Source: Thiohalocapsa marina (GTDB taxonomy: Bacteria > Pseudomonadota > Gammaproteobacteria > Chromatiales > Chromatiaceae). Taken from it: 64,000 nt of DNA. Both the position numbers and the translations under genes were made by a program. The DNA lies in NCBI RefSeq assembly GCF_008632335.1, contig NZ_VWXX01000006.1:115366-179365 (forward strand), written 5' to 3'. Numbering within the stretch: position 1 is the first letter of the stretch; each line of letters begins with the position of its first letter. Below the pieces are notes generated by a model. It was given only the letters and a program-made list of their open reading frames with translations. It was not told the origin of the DNA and did no database searches. Shown piece after piece: positions 26,442 to 34,848 of this stretch.

Positions 26442-26782
26442 TGATCGCTGCCCTGCTCGATCTGCTCGGCGCCCTGCTGCTGCTCGTCGGCAGCGTGTTC
26501 ATGCTGCTCGGCGGGCTCGGGCTGGTGCGCATGCCCGATGTCTTCAACCGCATCCAGGCCGGCACCAAGACCACCACCCTCGGCACCCTGCTGACCCTGT
26601 CCGGCGTCGGTCTGCTGCAACCGGACTGGGCGCTCAAGCTGCTGCTGATCGGCCTGTTCATCCTGTTCACAAATCCGCTGTCGGCCCAGGTCCTGGCCCG
26701 GGCGGCGCACCGCATCGGGCTGCGCAAGACGCCGCTGACCCGGGTCGATCGGCTGGCGGAAGACACCGGAGAGGACGCATGA
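26441..26782 (+). CDS. mnhG: Mrp-type antiporter subunit G (MnhG/MbxC-like)
   Basis: A 113-residue subunit with three membrane helices and the MnhG signature GLVRMPDVFNRIQAGTKTTTLGTLL. The last part, FTNPLSAQVLARAAHR, is also typical. The ATG shares bases with the stop of subunit F. In archaeal MBH and MBX this subunit, with E and F, forms the part of the membrane arm resembling Mrp antiporters. Confidence 0.92.
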   Translation: MIAALLDLLGALLLLVGSVFMLLGGLGLVRMPDVFNRIQAGTKTTTLGTLLTLSGVGLLQPDWALKLLLIGLFILFTNPLSAQVLARAAHRIGLRKTPLTRVDRLAEDTGEDA

Positions 26783-27072
26783 GCAGCCTCGGCATGGATC
26801 TGGCGTCCAACCTCACCTCGGGCCTGGCCCTGCTGCTCGGCCTGGCGATGGTGCTGGCGGCACTGGTGGCCATCCTGGTCCGCAGCACGCCCATCGCCAT
26901 CCTGTCCGCCGGGCTGGTGAGCCTGTTCGCGTCGGTGCTGTTCCTGATCCTCGCCGCCCCGGACGTGGCCATGACCGAGGCGGCCATCGGCAGCGGGCTG
27001 ACCACATTCCTGTTCTTCTTCGTTCTGGCGCGGGTGCGCGGCGGCGAATCGGAGGCAAGCGACGATGATTAG
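26779..27072 (+). CDS. MbhD/MbxD-like membrane subunit (DUF4040 type)
   Basis: A 97-residue protein with three membrane helices carrying the conserved stretch LAAPDVAMTEAAIGSGLTTFLFFF, the signature of the MbhD subunit and of the corresponding part of MrpA. In the structures of archaeal MBH this helix set corresponds to complex I NuoJ. Start ATG with GGAG upstream (GGAGAGGACGC); it overlaps the end of subunit G by four bases and the next gene by eight. Confidence 0.88.
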   Translation: MSSLGMDLASNLTSGLALLLGLAMVLAALVAILVRSTPIAILSAGLVSLFASVLFLILAAPDVAMTEAAIGSGLTTFLFFFVLARVRGGESEASDDD

Positions 27073-27760
27073 GCGGGCCCTGGTGTTGGTGCTGCTCGCG
27101 GTGCTCGGTGCGCTGTTCGCGGCCCTGTGGCTGGGCTTCACGCCCGCCGAGGAGCTGGGCCTGACGGGCCGTTACTATGCCGAGCACACCGCCCCGGACC
27201 TGGGCGCGGCCAACCTGGTCACGGCCATCATCGTCACCTATCGCGGCCTGGACACCCTGGGCGAGGTCACGGTGCTGTTCCTGTCCGCGGCCATCGTTGG
27301 TCTGGTGCTGGCGGGTGGGCGACCCGCGGCGCGGCGCAAGCCGCCGGTGCCCGCGGGCGAACTGCTCGCCACCGGCAGCCGGCTGCTGGTGCCGCTGATC
27401 CTGCTGCTTGGCGCCTATGTCATCGTCAATGGCCACCTGACGCCGGGTGGCGGTTTCCAGGGCGGCGCCATCCTGGCCTCGGGCACCCTGCTGCTGTTGC
27501 TGGCAGAGCCGCTGAAGCGCTTCAGCCATGGGCTGATCACGCGCATCGAGTCGCTCTCGGGCGCCACCTTCGTCGCGCTTGGCCTGCTTGGTCTGGTCTT
27601 TGCCGGCGGCTTCCTCGACAACCGCCTGCTGCCCGTCGGCACCCTCGGCGAGCTGTTCTCCGCCGGGCTCATGCCGGTCATCTCGGTGCTGATCGGGCTC
27701 AAGGTGGGCGCCGAGTTCTCGTCCATGCTGGCCAGTCTGTCGGAAACGGAGGATTCCTGA
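27065..27760 (+). CDS. Fusion of MbhE-like and MnhB-like antiporter subunits
   Basis: The 231-residue protein joins two modules that are separate in many systems. The N-terminal part (about 1-85) contains NLVTAIIVTYRGLDTLGEVTVLF, the MbhE/MrpA-C-terminal signature. The C-terminal part (about 100-231) contains VIVNGHLTPGGGFQGGAILASGTLLL, the MnhB signature. Both belong to the Mrp-like cation module. Fusion of E with B/F is also seen in some archaeal MBX-type operons. It overlaps its neighbours on both sides (stop TGA overlaps the next ATG). Confidence 0.88.
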   Translation: MIRRALVLVLLAVLGALFAALWLGFTPAEELGLTGRYYAEHTAPDLGAANLVTAIIVTYRGLDTLGEVTVLFLSAAIVGLVLAGGRPAARRKPPVPAGELLATGSRLLVPLILLLGAYVIVNGHLTPGGGFQGGAILASGTLLLLLAEPLKRFSHGLITRIESLSGATFVALGLLGLVFAGGFLDNRLLPVGTLGELFSAGLMPVISVLIGLKVGAEFSSMLASLSETEDS

Positions 27761-28125
27761 TGCCGGAGGTCGCCCACATTGCCCTGGCTACCGGCTTCGC
27801 GCTGGTGCTCATCGGTTTCTACGGTGCGCTGACGCAGCGCAACCTGCTGCGCATCATCGTCGCCTTCACGCTGGCCACCACGGGCGTGAATGTGGTCATC
27901 GTCGCCATCGGCCACATGAGCGGCCGCACCGCGCCCATCCTCGACGCGGCCGTGCCCGCCGCCGAGGCCGTCAGCCGGGTCATCGATCCGCTGCCCCAGG
28001 CGCTGGTGCTGACGGCCATCGTCATCGGCGTCGGCATCACCGCGCTGATGCTGGCCTACGCCTACCGGCTGTTCGAGACGCGCGGCACCCTGGATATTGC
28101 CCGGCTCACGGAGCTCAAGTGGTAA
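27760..28125 (+). CDS. mnhC: NuoK/MnhC-like membrane subunit (MbxG-like)
   Basis: A 121-residue three-helix subunit homologous to complex I NuoK. It shows GFYGALTQRNLLRIIVAFTLATTGVNVVIV (family motif around the Arg-Asn and the second helix) and PLPQALVLTAIVIGVGITALMLAYAYRLF, the typical last helix with DPLPQALVLTAIVI. In complex I a Glu in this helix bundle lies on the proton path. The ATG overlaps the preceding stop (TGATG). Confidence 0.92.
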   Translation: MPEVAHIALATGFALVLIGFYGALTQRNLLRIIVAFTLATTGVNVVIVAIGHMSGRTAPILDAAVPAAEAVSRVIDPLPQALVLTAIVIGVGITALMLAYAYRLFETRGTLDIARLTELKW

Positions 28126-31100
28126 GCGCGATGCCAAGCCCGATCCTCATCATCGCCTCGGCGCTGGGCGCCGCCTTCCTGCTCGGACTGCTGGACGAGC
28201 GGCGCACGCGCACCGCCTGGGCCATCACGCTGGCAACCCTGGGCTTCATGGGCCTGGTGTCCGCGCTCTGGCTGCTGGCGCTCGCCACGGGCCAGAGCAG
28301 CACAGTGGACGTGTTCACCGCCGGTACCCCGCCGCCGTTTGCCATCAACCTGCGCATGGGCCTGGCCGAGGCGGCGTTGAGCACCCTGGTGACCCTGACC
28401 GGGCTCTTCGCGGCCATCGCGCTGAAGGCGCCCCTGTGGGCACACGGTCGCCGGGCCATGGCCGTGCTGCTGATCCTGGTGATGGCGCTGGCCGGCATCA
28501 TCCTGACCCGCGACCTGTTCAACCTGTTCGTCTTCTTCGAACTGGCGGTCATCGCCACCGCCGGCATGATCCTGCTCGCCGACGATGAGCGCGCCTTGTC
28601 AGCCGGCTTCAAGTACCTGATCGTGGCGCAGTTCTTCTCGGCGTTGCTGCTCATCGGCATCATCTTCGCCTACCAGGTCACGGGTACCCTGAACCTCGAC
28701 GGCATGCTGCCGGACGCCGGCGGTGCCCACGCCGGCGTGACCGCAACCCAGGTCGGCGCCATCGCCTTCTTCCTGATGCTGATCGCGCTGATCGCCGAGC
28801 TCAAGCCCTTCCCGGCCAACGGCTGGGCGCTGGATATCTACGAATCGGCGCATCCGGCATTCTCGGCCATCTTTTCCGCCGCCAGCGGCGCCGCGGCCCT
28901 GTTCGCGGTGGACAAGCTGCTGGCCATCGGCGGCGACGCCTGGCTCGGCATCGCCACGGGGGTCGGCATCGTCACCTTCCTGGTTGCCAATGTGCTGGCC
29001 CTGCCCCAGCGCAACGACCGGCGGCTGCTCGGCTATTCCTCGGTGGCCCAGACCGGCCTGGTGCTGGTGGTCATCGGTCAGCGCGACATCCTTGGCGACG
29101 GCTATCTGTTCATCGCCTTCGGCATCCTGGTGGCCCATGCGGTGGCCAAGGCCGGGCTCTACTGGCTGTCCGGCCTCATCGCCGGACGCGGGCTGGAGGA
29201 CTGGGCGGCGCTGCGCACACGGCCGCTGCTGATGCTGGCCTTCGCGAGCTTCCTGGCCCTTTTGACGGGCCTGCCACCCTTCCCGAGCTTCTATGCCAAG
29301 TGGGACCTGGTGCATCTGCTGGCGAGCCATGACCGTCTGGCACTGCTCGGGTTCGTGCTGTTCGGCACCCTGATCGAGGCCGGCTATCTGTTCCGCTGGT
29401 TCGGCCATGCCATCAAGCGCGCGGCGCCGGCGGATAGCGTCGCCTGTCCGGCCGAGCGGCTGATCCCGATCCTGACAGCGCTGGTGGCGGCCTGGGGTCT
29501 GGGCTATCTCTGGGGCGCCTTGTCCGGTCAGGCCAATCTGCTGCTGTCGCTGCCGCTGCTCTTCGCACTGGCCTTCGTGCTGCTGGACTGGCTGCCGGCG
29601 CGGATCAAGAACACCCTCGCCATCGCCGGCATGCTGGGCTACTTCGCGCTGACCTATCAGGACTACGATCCGCTGCGGCTGATCTTCGCTCTCATCTTCC
29701 TGGTCGGTGGCGCCATCGTGCTGCTGGCCAGCTATCACGCCCCCGGGCGGCGTGCAGGCTTCTATCCATCGGCGATGCTGATGTATGCCGGTCTGGCCAT
29801 GCTGGTGCAGGCCCAGGACAGCTTTGCCTTCTTTGCCGCCTGGGAACTGCTGACGGTGGGCTCCTACTTCCTGATCCTGCGCGGCAAGGCCTCGGAGCCC
29901 CATGCCCTTTCCTACATGCTGTTCTCGCTGGGCGGCGCCTTCCTGATCCTGGCGGGCTTCGCGCTGGCGGCGCAGGGTCAGCTGCAGTTGCCCCTCGAGG
30001 CCCTGGGCGCAGTGGTCGAGCCGCTCTCGGGCTGGGTCTTCCTGCTGCTCGCGGTGGGCTTCATGAGCAAGACCGCGGTGCTGGGGCTGCACATCTGGCT
30101 GCCCGGCGCCCATGCCGAGGCCGAGACCGATGTGTCCCCCATGGTTTCGGGCATCCTGCTCAAGGCCGGTCTGCTCGGGCTGTTCATCCTGGTCATGAAC
30201 ATGGGCAAGCAGCAGCTCTACGGCGTGGAGCTGACCCATCTCATGCTCTGGCTTGGCGCCCTCACGGCCCTGGCGGGCAACCTGCTCGCGGCCTTCCAGG
30301 AGGACGCCAAGCGGCTGCTGGCCTATTCGTCCATCGGCCAGATGGGCTATGCCGTCTTCGGTCTGGCCCTGATGAACCACCTGGGCTGGCTCATGGCCCT
30401 GATGTTCGTCATCAACCACTACATCTACAAGTCCATGCTGTTCCTGTCCGTGGGCGGCGTGGCGAAGCGCACCGGCACCCGTGACATGTACCGCATGGGC
30501 GGCCTGATCACGCTGATGCCGCTGTCGTTCATCGCCGTGCTCATCGGCATCATCGCCATCTCTGGCGTGCCGCCGCTGTCCGGCTTCGGCGGGCGCTGGA
30601 TCTTCTATAACGCCATCCTGGACAGCGATGCGCGGCTGCCTATGATCGTGCTCTTCTTCGCCGGGCCCATCGCCTTTCTGTACCTGTTCCGGCTGATCCA
30701 TACCATCTTTCTCGGCCAGCTGAAGGACGAGCATCGCCGGGTCAGGGAGGCCCCGTTCTGGATCGTGCTGCCGCAGATGCTCTTCGTCACCATGCTCATC
30801 ATCTTCGCCGTGGTGCCGGGGATGGCGCTGCGCCATGTGGACGCCTACATCAGCCAGTTCATCCCCAACGGCGCGCTGAGCTGGCAGGGGCTGACCATCA
30901 CGAGCCAGTACGGCTACTGGAGCCCCGTCTCCATCATGATCATCATCGGCGTGATCTTCATGCTGGTGTTCGGCTATCTGCTGCTGATCAACCGCCGCGC
31001 GCAGAAGGTGAAGCAGTTCAACATCGCCTTCGCCGCGGAGCGCCCGTACCGCCCCGAGACCACGCACTTCGCCTGGAACTTCTTCGCCCCCTACCGCAAG

Positions 31101-31280
31101 GCGCTGGGCTTCCTGATGCTGCCGCTGGTGACCCGTTTCTGGTCCACGCTGACCGATCTGCTGAATACGGCGGGTGATCTGGGCCGGCGCCTCTACACCG
31201 GCAACGGGCAGACCTACGCCATCCATTTCCTCGTCTTCGTCGTCATCGTCTTCCTGCTCGGCATGGGTGGCCAGCCATGA
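28119..31280 (+). CDS. Fused double antiporter-like subunit (MbxH + MbxH' / MrpD + NuoM type)
   Basis: A 1053-residue polytopic protein made of two NuoL/M/N-MrpD modules in one chain. Module 1 (about 1-520) has NLFVFFELAVIATAGMILL with the key Glu and AELKPFPANGWALDIYESAHPAFSAIFSA with the key Lys. Module 2 (about 545-930) has FAFFAAWELLTVGSYFLIL (Glu) and GFMSKTAVLGLHIWLPGAHAEAETDVSP (Lys), then RLLAYSSIGQMGYAVFGL. Both retain the residues of a proton/sodium half-channel. A long C-terminal part with two further helices follows. Archaeal MBX encodes the two as separate genes. The start may be GTG 28119 (GGAG five bases upstream, overlapping the previous gene) or ATG 28131. Confidence 0.92.
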   Translation: MVSAMPSPILIIASALGAAFLLGLLDERRTRTAWAITLATLGFMGLVSALWLLALATGQSSTVDVFTAGTPPPFAINLRMGLAEAALSTLVTLTGLFAAIALKAPLWAHGRRAMAVLLILVMALAGIILTRDLFNLFVFFELAVIATAGMILLADDERALSAGFKYLIVAQFFSALLLIGIIFAYQVTGTLNLDGMLPDAGGAHAGVTATQVGAIAFFLMLIALIAELKPFPANGWALDIYESAHPAFSAIFSAASGAAALFAVDKLLAIGGDAWLGIATGVGIVTFLVANVLALPQRNDRRLLGYSSVAQTGLVLVVIGQRDILGDGYLFIAFGILVAHAVAKAGLYWLSGLIAGRGLEDWAALRTRPLLMLAFASFLALLTGLPPFPSFYAKWDLVHLLASHDRLALLGFVLFGTLIEAGYLFRWFGHAIKRAAPADSVACPAERLIPILTALVAAWGLGYLWGALSGQANLLLSLPLLFALAFVLLDWLPARIKNTLAIAGMLGYFALTYQDYDPLRLIFALIFLVGGAIVLLASYHAPGRRAGFYPSAMLMYAGLAMLVQAQDSFAFFAAWELLTVGSYFLILRGKASEPHALSYMLFSLGGAFLILAGFALAAQGQLQLPLEALGAVVEPLSGWVFLLLAVGFMSKTAVLGLHIWLPGAHAEAETDVSPMVSGILLKAGLLGLFILVMNMGKQQLYGVELTHLMLWLGALTALAGNLLAAFQEDAKRLLAYSSIGQMGYAVFGLALMNHLGWLMALMFVINHYIYKSMLFLSVGGVAKRTGTRDMYRMGGLITLMPLSFIAVLIGIIAISGVPPLSGFGGRWIFYNAILDSDARLPMIVLFFAGPIAFLYLFRLIHTIFLGQLKDEHRRVREAPFWIVLPQMLFVTMLIIFAVVPGMALRHVDAYISQFIPNGALSWQGLTITSQYGYWSPVSIMIIIGVIFMLVFGYLLLINRRAQKVKQFNIAFAAERPYRPETTHFAWNFFAPYRKALGFLMLPLVTRFWSTLTDLLNTAGDLGRRLYTGNGQTYAIHFLVFVVIVFLLGMGGQP

Positions 31281-32182
31281 GCTTCGACTGGATCAAGATC
31301 CCCCAGGCCCTGCTGACGGTCTTCGTCGTCTTCAACTTCGGCCTGCTGCTGAATGCGCTGATCGCCAAGATCGCCGCCCGCGTCGGTCGCCGCCAAGGCA
31401 TCCCGATCTGGCAGAACTACGTCGATCTCATCAAGAACATCGGCCAGCGCAGCCTCATCACGCATGGCGTGCATTTCTACCTGGGACCAGTGTTCCGGCT
31501 CACGGGTGGTGTCGGCCTGCTGTTGTTCGTGCCGACCATCTACGGCAGCGAGATGTTCTCGAACCTCTCCTTCGCCGGCGACCTGATCCTGGCGCTCTAC
31601 TTCGTCTTCTTCGGCACCCTTGGCATGGCCCTGGGTGCCGCCGAGAGCGGGCATCCCTACTCGGCCATCGGCGTGAGCCGCGGCCTGTCGCAGGTCACCG
31701 CCGCCGAACTGCCCTTCGCGCTCGCGGTCTTCGCCGTGGCCCTGCAGTATCAGACCCTGTCGGTCACAGACATCGTCGCCGCCCAGCAGGGGGGCATCCT
31801 GCACTGGACCCTGTTCACCAATCCGCTGGCCGTGGCCGCCGCCATGCTGTCCTTCCTGGGCTCGATGATGCGCCCGCCCTTCGACGTGGTGCTGGCGCCC
31901 CAGGAGATCCCCATCGGCCCGCCGACCGAGTACCACTCGTCCTATCTGGCCCTGCTGCAGACGAACCGGGCGATTTTCCCCATCGCCAAGATCGTCATCT
32001 ACATGAACCTGTTCTTCGGCGGCGCCGCCAGCTGGCCGGTGTTCGCCCTGAAGGTGTTCCTGATCTACATGGTCTCGGTCTTCGTCGGCGTGGTCTTCCC
32101 GCGCTTCCGTGTCGAGCAATCGATCCGCTGGTTCCTGATCTGGGCCGTGCCGCTCGGCGTGTTGGCGATCCTGTGGGTTTGA
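31277..32182 (+). CDS. NuoH/MbxM-like membrane subunit
   Basis: A 301-residue eight-helix protein homologous to the complex I subunit that joins the membrane arm to the peripheral arm. Conserved parts are NYVDLIKNIGQRS in the first cytoplasmic loop, AAESGHPYSAIGVSRGLSQVTAAELPFALA, and MMRPPFDVVLAPQEIPIGPPTEYHSSYLALL, where charged residues of the quinone-channel/E-channel region sit. It overlaps the fused antiporter gene by 4 bp. After it the operon is interrupted by about 294 bp holding two hairpins. Confidence 0.92.
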   Translation: MSFDWIKIPQALLTVFVVFNFGLLLNALIAKIAARVGRRQGIPIWQNYVDLIKNIGQRSLITHGVHFYLGPVFRLTGGVGLLLFVPTIYGSEMFSNLSFAGDLILALYFVFFGTLGMALGAAESGHPYSAIGVSRGLSQVTAAELPFALAVFAVALQYQTLSVTDIVAAQQGGILHWTLFTNPLAVAAAMLSFLGSMMRPPFDVVLAPQEIPIGPPTEYHSSYLALLQTNRAIFPIAKIVIYMNLFFGGAASWPVFALKVFLIYMVSVFVGVVFPRFRVEQSIRWFLIWAVPLGVLAILWV

Positions 32183-32209
32183 GCTGCGGAATTTGAACCG
32201 TGGAAGTTG

Positions 32210-32317
32210 AACCGCAGAGGCGCAGAGAACGCAAAGGTAAGAAGAGAAGGTGTAGTTGGGAAGGGCAATAAATGGAATTCTTTGTGTCTTCTCTGTGCCC
32301 TCTGCGCATCTGCGGTT
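32210..32317. repeat. Palindromic repeat 1 inside the Mbx-like operon
   Basis: Left arm AACCGCAGAGGCGCAGAGAA and right arm TTCTCTGTGCCCTCTGCGCATC...TGCGGTT form a long imperfect hairpin in the 294-bp gap between the NuoH-like and NuoB-like genes. This family (CTCTGCGCCTCTGCGGTT) is dispersed in many proteobacterial genomes. It may affect mRNA stability or expression stoichiometry of the peripheral arm. Confidence 0.8.
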
Positions 32318-32340
32318 AATCTTAAGAGCCGTCGAATTCG

Positions 32341-32438
32341 AACCGCTGAGGCGCAGAGAGTGCGAAGGCAAGAAGGGGAACATAATGAATAAGACAATCA
32401 CTCTGTGTCTTCTCTGTGTCCTCTGCGCCTCTGCGGTT
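32341..32438. repeat. Palindromic repeat 2 inside the Mbx-like operon
   Basis: A second copy: AACCGCTGAGGCGCAGAGAG pairs with CTCTGTGTCCTCTGCGCCTC...TGCGGTT. It lies 23 bp after the first copy and 38 bp before the NuoB-like start. The two copies share arms but not loops, so they are separate insertions or a diverged duplication. Confidence 0.8.
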
Positions 32439-32476
32439 AAACCTTATACTGCGACCATTGAGCTACCGGACTTGGA

Positions 32477-33118
32477 ATGAAAGAAGAGCTGCAGAAACGC
32501 GTCGTCAAGGGCCCGGACGGTGTCGAGTTCGAGGTCGAGCCGCTGCGCGACTATTACTGCGAGGCGCTGCCCCAGGTGGAGCGGCCGGCCTATGCGCAGA
32601 TCATCGAGGACCTGTTCAACTGGGCCCGGTCGGAGTCCATCTGGATCCTCGGCTTCGGCACCGGCTGCGGCGCCATCGAGATGCGTCCGCTGATGACGCC
32701 GCGTTTCGATGCCTATCGCTACGGCATCCAGTGGCGGCCGACGCCGCGCCAGGCCAACCTCTTCGTCATCTCCGGCTATCTGTCGGTGAAGACCCTGAAG
32801 CGCGTCATCCGCTCCTATGAGCAGATGCAGAATCCCAAGTATGTCGTGGGCCTGGGCTCCTGCACCATCAATGGCGGCATGTACTTCGACTCCTACAACA
32901 CCATCAAGCGCCTGGACCAGTATCTGCCGGTGGACCTCTACATCACCGGCTGCATGCCGCGGCCCGAGGCCCTGCTGGCGGGCTTCCTGGACCTGAAGAA
33001 GCTCATCCGCGCGGGCAAGGCGGACGGCGCCAACCACTACGCGGAGAATTTCGCCTGGTACAAGGCCAACCAGAAGCAGGTCATCCAGGACTGGGACATG
33101 CCGGACTACAACTGGTGA
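32477..33118 (+). CDS. NuoB/MbxJ-like [4Fe-4S] subunit
   Basis: A 213-residue homologue of the complex I N2-cluster subunit and of the hydrogenase small subunit. The core reads GFGTGCGAIEMRPLMTPRFD, GLGSCTINGG and YITGCMPRPEALL. The expected cluster ligands appear as C64, C129 and C159. The fourth ligand is missing: position 65 is Gly, where complex I has a tandem Cys pair, and no hydrogenase-type CxxC is present. Other cysteines (for example C28) could substitute, or the cluster may have three Cys plus another ligand. No canonical Shine-Dalgarno is obvious before the ATG. Confidence 0.92.
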   Translation: MKEELQKRVVKGPDGVEFEVEPLRDYYCEALPQVERPAYAQIIEDLFNWARSESIWILGFGTGCGAIEMRPLMTPRFDAYRYGIQWRPTPRQANLFVISGYLSVKTLKRVIRSYEQMQNPKYVVGLGSCTINGGMYFDSYNTIKRLDQYLPVDLYITGCMPRPEALLAGFLDLKKLIRAGKADGANHYAENFAWYKANQKQVIQDWDMPDYNW

Positions 33119-33666
33119 GCGTGATGCAGACGAACCTCCTCGACATCCATGCGCGCCTGCAGGCCCTGCTGCCCGTCGGTGAGCTGCAGACCCAGCGAGC
33201 GGATCTCGCTTTCCTCGACGTGCCGCCTTCGCTGCTGCGCGCGACGCTGCTGCAGCTGCGCGACCGCGAGGGCTTCACCCATCTGGTGCTGCTCACGGCG
33301 GTGGACTGGATCGAGCAGGAACAATTTCAGCTGACCTATCTCGTCTGCAACCGCAGCGCCCGGCTGGACCTGGGCCTGCGTGTGCGCATCCCCCGCGAGC
33401 CGGCCAGCATGGAGAGCATCCATGAGCTCTGGCCCACGGCCGCGACCTATCAGCGCGAGCTGCGCGAGATGTTCGGCATCGACTTCCCGGGCAGTCCGCG
33501 TCTGGACGAGGACTTCATCCTCGAGGGCTGGACCGCCACCCCGCCCTACCGGCGCGACTTCGATACCCTGAAATACGCCGAAGAGACCTACGCCGAACGG
33601 CCGGGACGGGTGACCTACGATCCCGCCGCCCACATGCAGCAGCAACTCTATCCCGGTGAGCGTTGA
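33115..33666 (+). CDS. NuoC/MbxK-like subunit
   Basis: A 183-residue homologue of the complex I 30-kDa subunit, carrying the family motif YQRELREMFGIDFPGSPRL (ExxxFGIxFxG) followed by an extended C-terminal strand region with YRRDFDTLKY. It structurally links the NuoB- and NuoD-like subunits and carries no cofactor. The frame opens with GTG at 33115 overlapping the previous stop (GTGA); ATG at 33124 is an alternative. Confidence 0.9.
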   Translation: MSVMQTNLLDIHARLQALLPVGELQTQRADLAFLDVPPSLLRATLLQLRDREGFTHLVLLTAVDWIEQEQFQLTYLVCNRSARLDLGLRVRIPREPASMESIHELWPTAATYQRELREMFGIDFPGSPRLDEDFILEGWTATPPYRRDFDTLKYAEETYAERPGRVTYDPAAHMQQQLYPGER

Positions 33667-33667
33667 C

Positions 33668-34846
33668 ATGGGACTCTTCACCCCCGACCGCAGCCAGTAT
33701 CCGGCCGAAAAGGTCGACGGCAGTCTCGATATCGACCTCAGCTCGGGCAAGTACCTGAAGCTCTGGCAGGGGCCGCAGCACCCCGGCATCACCGGCAACA
33801 TGTCGGTGGAGCTCACCGTCTGCGGCGACGAGGTGGTGGAGGGCAAGACCCACGTGGGCTATCTGCACCGCGGCTTCGAGAAGCTCATGGAGCGGCGCAG
33901 TTTCATCCAGTGCTTCCCCATCGTCTGCCGCATCTGCGTGCCCGAGCCGGACTTCAACGAATACTGCTATGCCGCCGTGGTGGAGGAGCTGGCAGGGCTC
34001 GAGGTGCCGGAGCTGGCCCATTGGATCCGCAACCTGATCCTGGAGATGGGCCGCATCAACAGCTACATGATGTATCTGGGCGGCCAGGCCGGCGCGCTCG
34101 GCATGGGCGTCATCGGCCAGTGGACCACCTATGCCCGCGACCTCATGCTCGACCGCTTCGAGGAACTGACCGGCGCGCGCATCTACCACATGTTCATCCT
34201 GCCCGGCGGCGTGCGCGACCGGCTGCCGGAGGGCTTCGCCGGGCGGATGGAAGAGACCCTGCGCGAGCTCGAGGACATCATGGTCGACGTGGAACAGACC
34301 ATGTTCCGCAACGCCGTGTTCAAGCGCCGCACCGTCGGCATGGGCGTCATCGATCCCGACTGGCTGGAGCCCTACGGCATCACCGGTCCCAACGCCCGCG
34401 CCGCCGGCGTGCCGCGCGACGTGCGCAAGGACTTCCCCTACCTGGTCTACCCGCAGCTCGACTTCGAGCCCGTCACGGGTCAGGACTCCGACATCTACAC
34501 CCGCGCCGACGTGCGCCGGCGCGATGTCTTGCTCTCGGTGGACCTGATCCGCCAGATCCTGGCGCGCATGCCGCGTGGCGGCGAGGTCATGACCCGGCTG
34601 CCGAACGTGCTGCACTGGAAGATCGATCCGGGCGAGACCTATATCCGCGGCGAATGCTCCCGCGGCGAGTACGGCTACTACCTGGTCACCGACGGCAGCG
34701 GCTATCCGCGCCGGGTCAACGTGCGGGGCCCCTCCTACACCCATGCCATGGCCCTGCTGGAGCGCATGATCGTCAACGTCAACATCGCCGATGTCGCGGC
34801 GCTCATGGTGTCGCTGCACACCTACCCGCCGGAGATCGAGAGATAG
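33668..34846 (+). CDS. NuoD/MbxL-like catalytic large subunit, non-hydrogenase
   Basis: A 392-residue homologue of the complex I 49-kDa subunit and of [NiFe]-hydrogenase large subunits. The N-terminal part has GPQHPGITGNMSVELTVCGDEV and HVGYLHRGFEKLMERRSFIQC. A CxxC (C87-R-I-C90) follows, at the place of the proximal NiFe cysteines. The C-terminus ends NVNIADVAALMVSLHTYPPEIER without the second CxxC, so a NiFe centre cannot form. Retention of only the N-terminal pair is what is known for MbxL of the archaeal sulfane-sulfur reductase. The ATG at 33668 lies two bases after the NuoC-like stop; GTG at 33656 is possible. Confidence 0.92.
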   Translation: MGLFTPDRSQYPAEKVDGSLDIDLSSGKYLKLWQGPQHPGITGNMSVELTVCGDEVVEGKTHVGYLHRGFEKLMERRSFIQCFPIVCRICVPEPDFNEYCYAAVVEELAGLEVPELAHWIRNLILEMGRINSYMMYLGGQAGALGMGVIGQWTTYARDLMLDRFEELTGARIYHMFILPGGVRDRLPEGFAGRMEETLRELEDIMVDVEQTMFRNAVFKRRTVGMGVIDPDWLEPYGITGPNARAAGVPRDVRKDFPYLVYPQLDFEPVTGQDSDIYTRADVRRRDVLLSVDLIRQILARMPRGGEVMTRLPNVLHWKIDPGETYIRGECSRGEYGYYLVTDGSGYPRRVNVRGPSYTHAMALLERMIVNVNIADVAALMVSLHTYPPEIER

Positions 34847-34848
34847 CC

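Noticed and set aside
28599..31226. 875-codon open frame on the minus strand
   Set aside because: It is antisense to the fused antiporter gene, is rich in His/Gln/Gly typical of reverse-frame high-G+C sequence, and shows no domain.
32210..32438. Intrinsic terminator or riboswitch in the operon gap
   Set aside because: The hairpins are long dispersed-type palindromes without a following U-tract, and no known aptamer pattern was recognised.
31277..34846. Energy-converting [NiFe]-hydrogenase (group 4, Ech/Hyf/MBH)
   Set aside because: Subunits are homologous, but the large subunit lacks the C-terminal nickel-binding Cys pair and no maturation genes (hyp) are nearby.
31277..34846. Standard complex I (nuo operon)
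   Set aside because: NuoE, F, G, A, J and L are absent, Mrp-type E/F/G/B subunits are present, and the NuoD-like subunit has a CxxC that complex I lacks.
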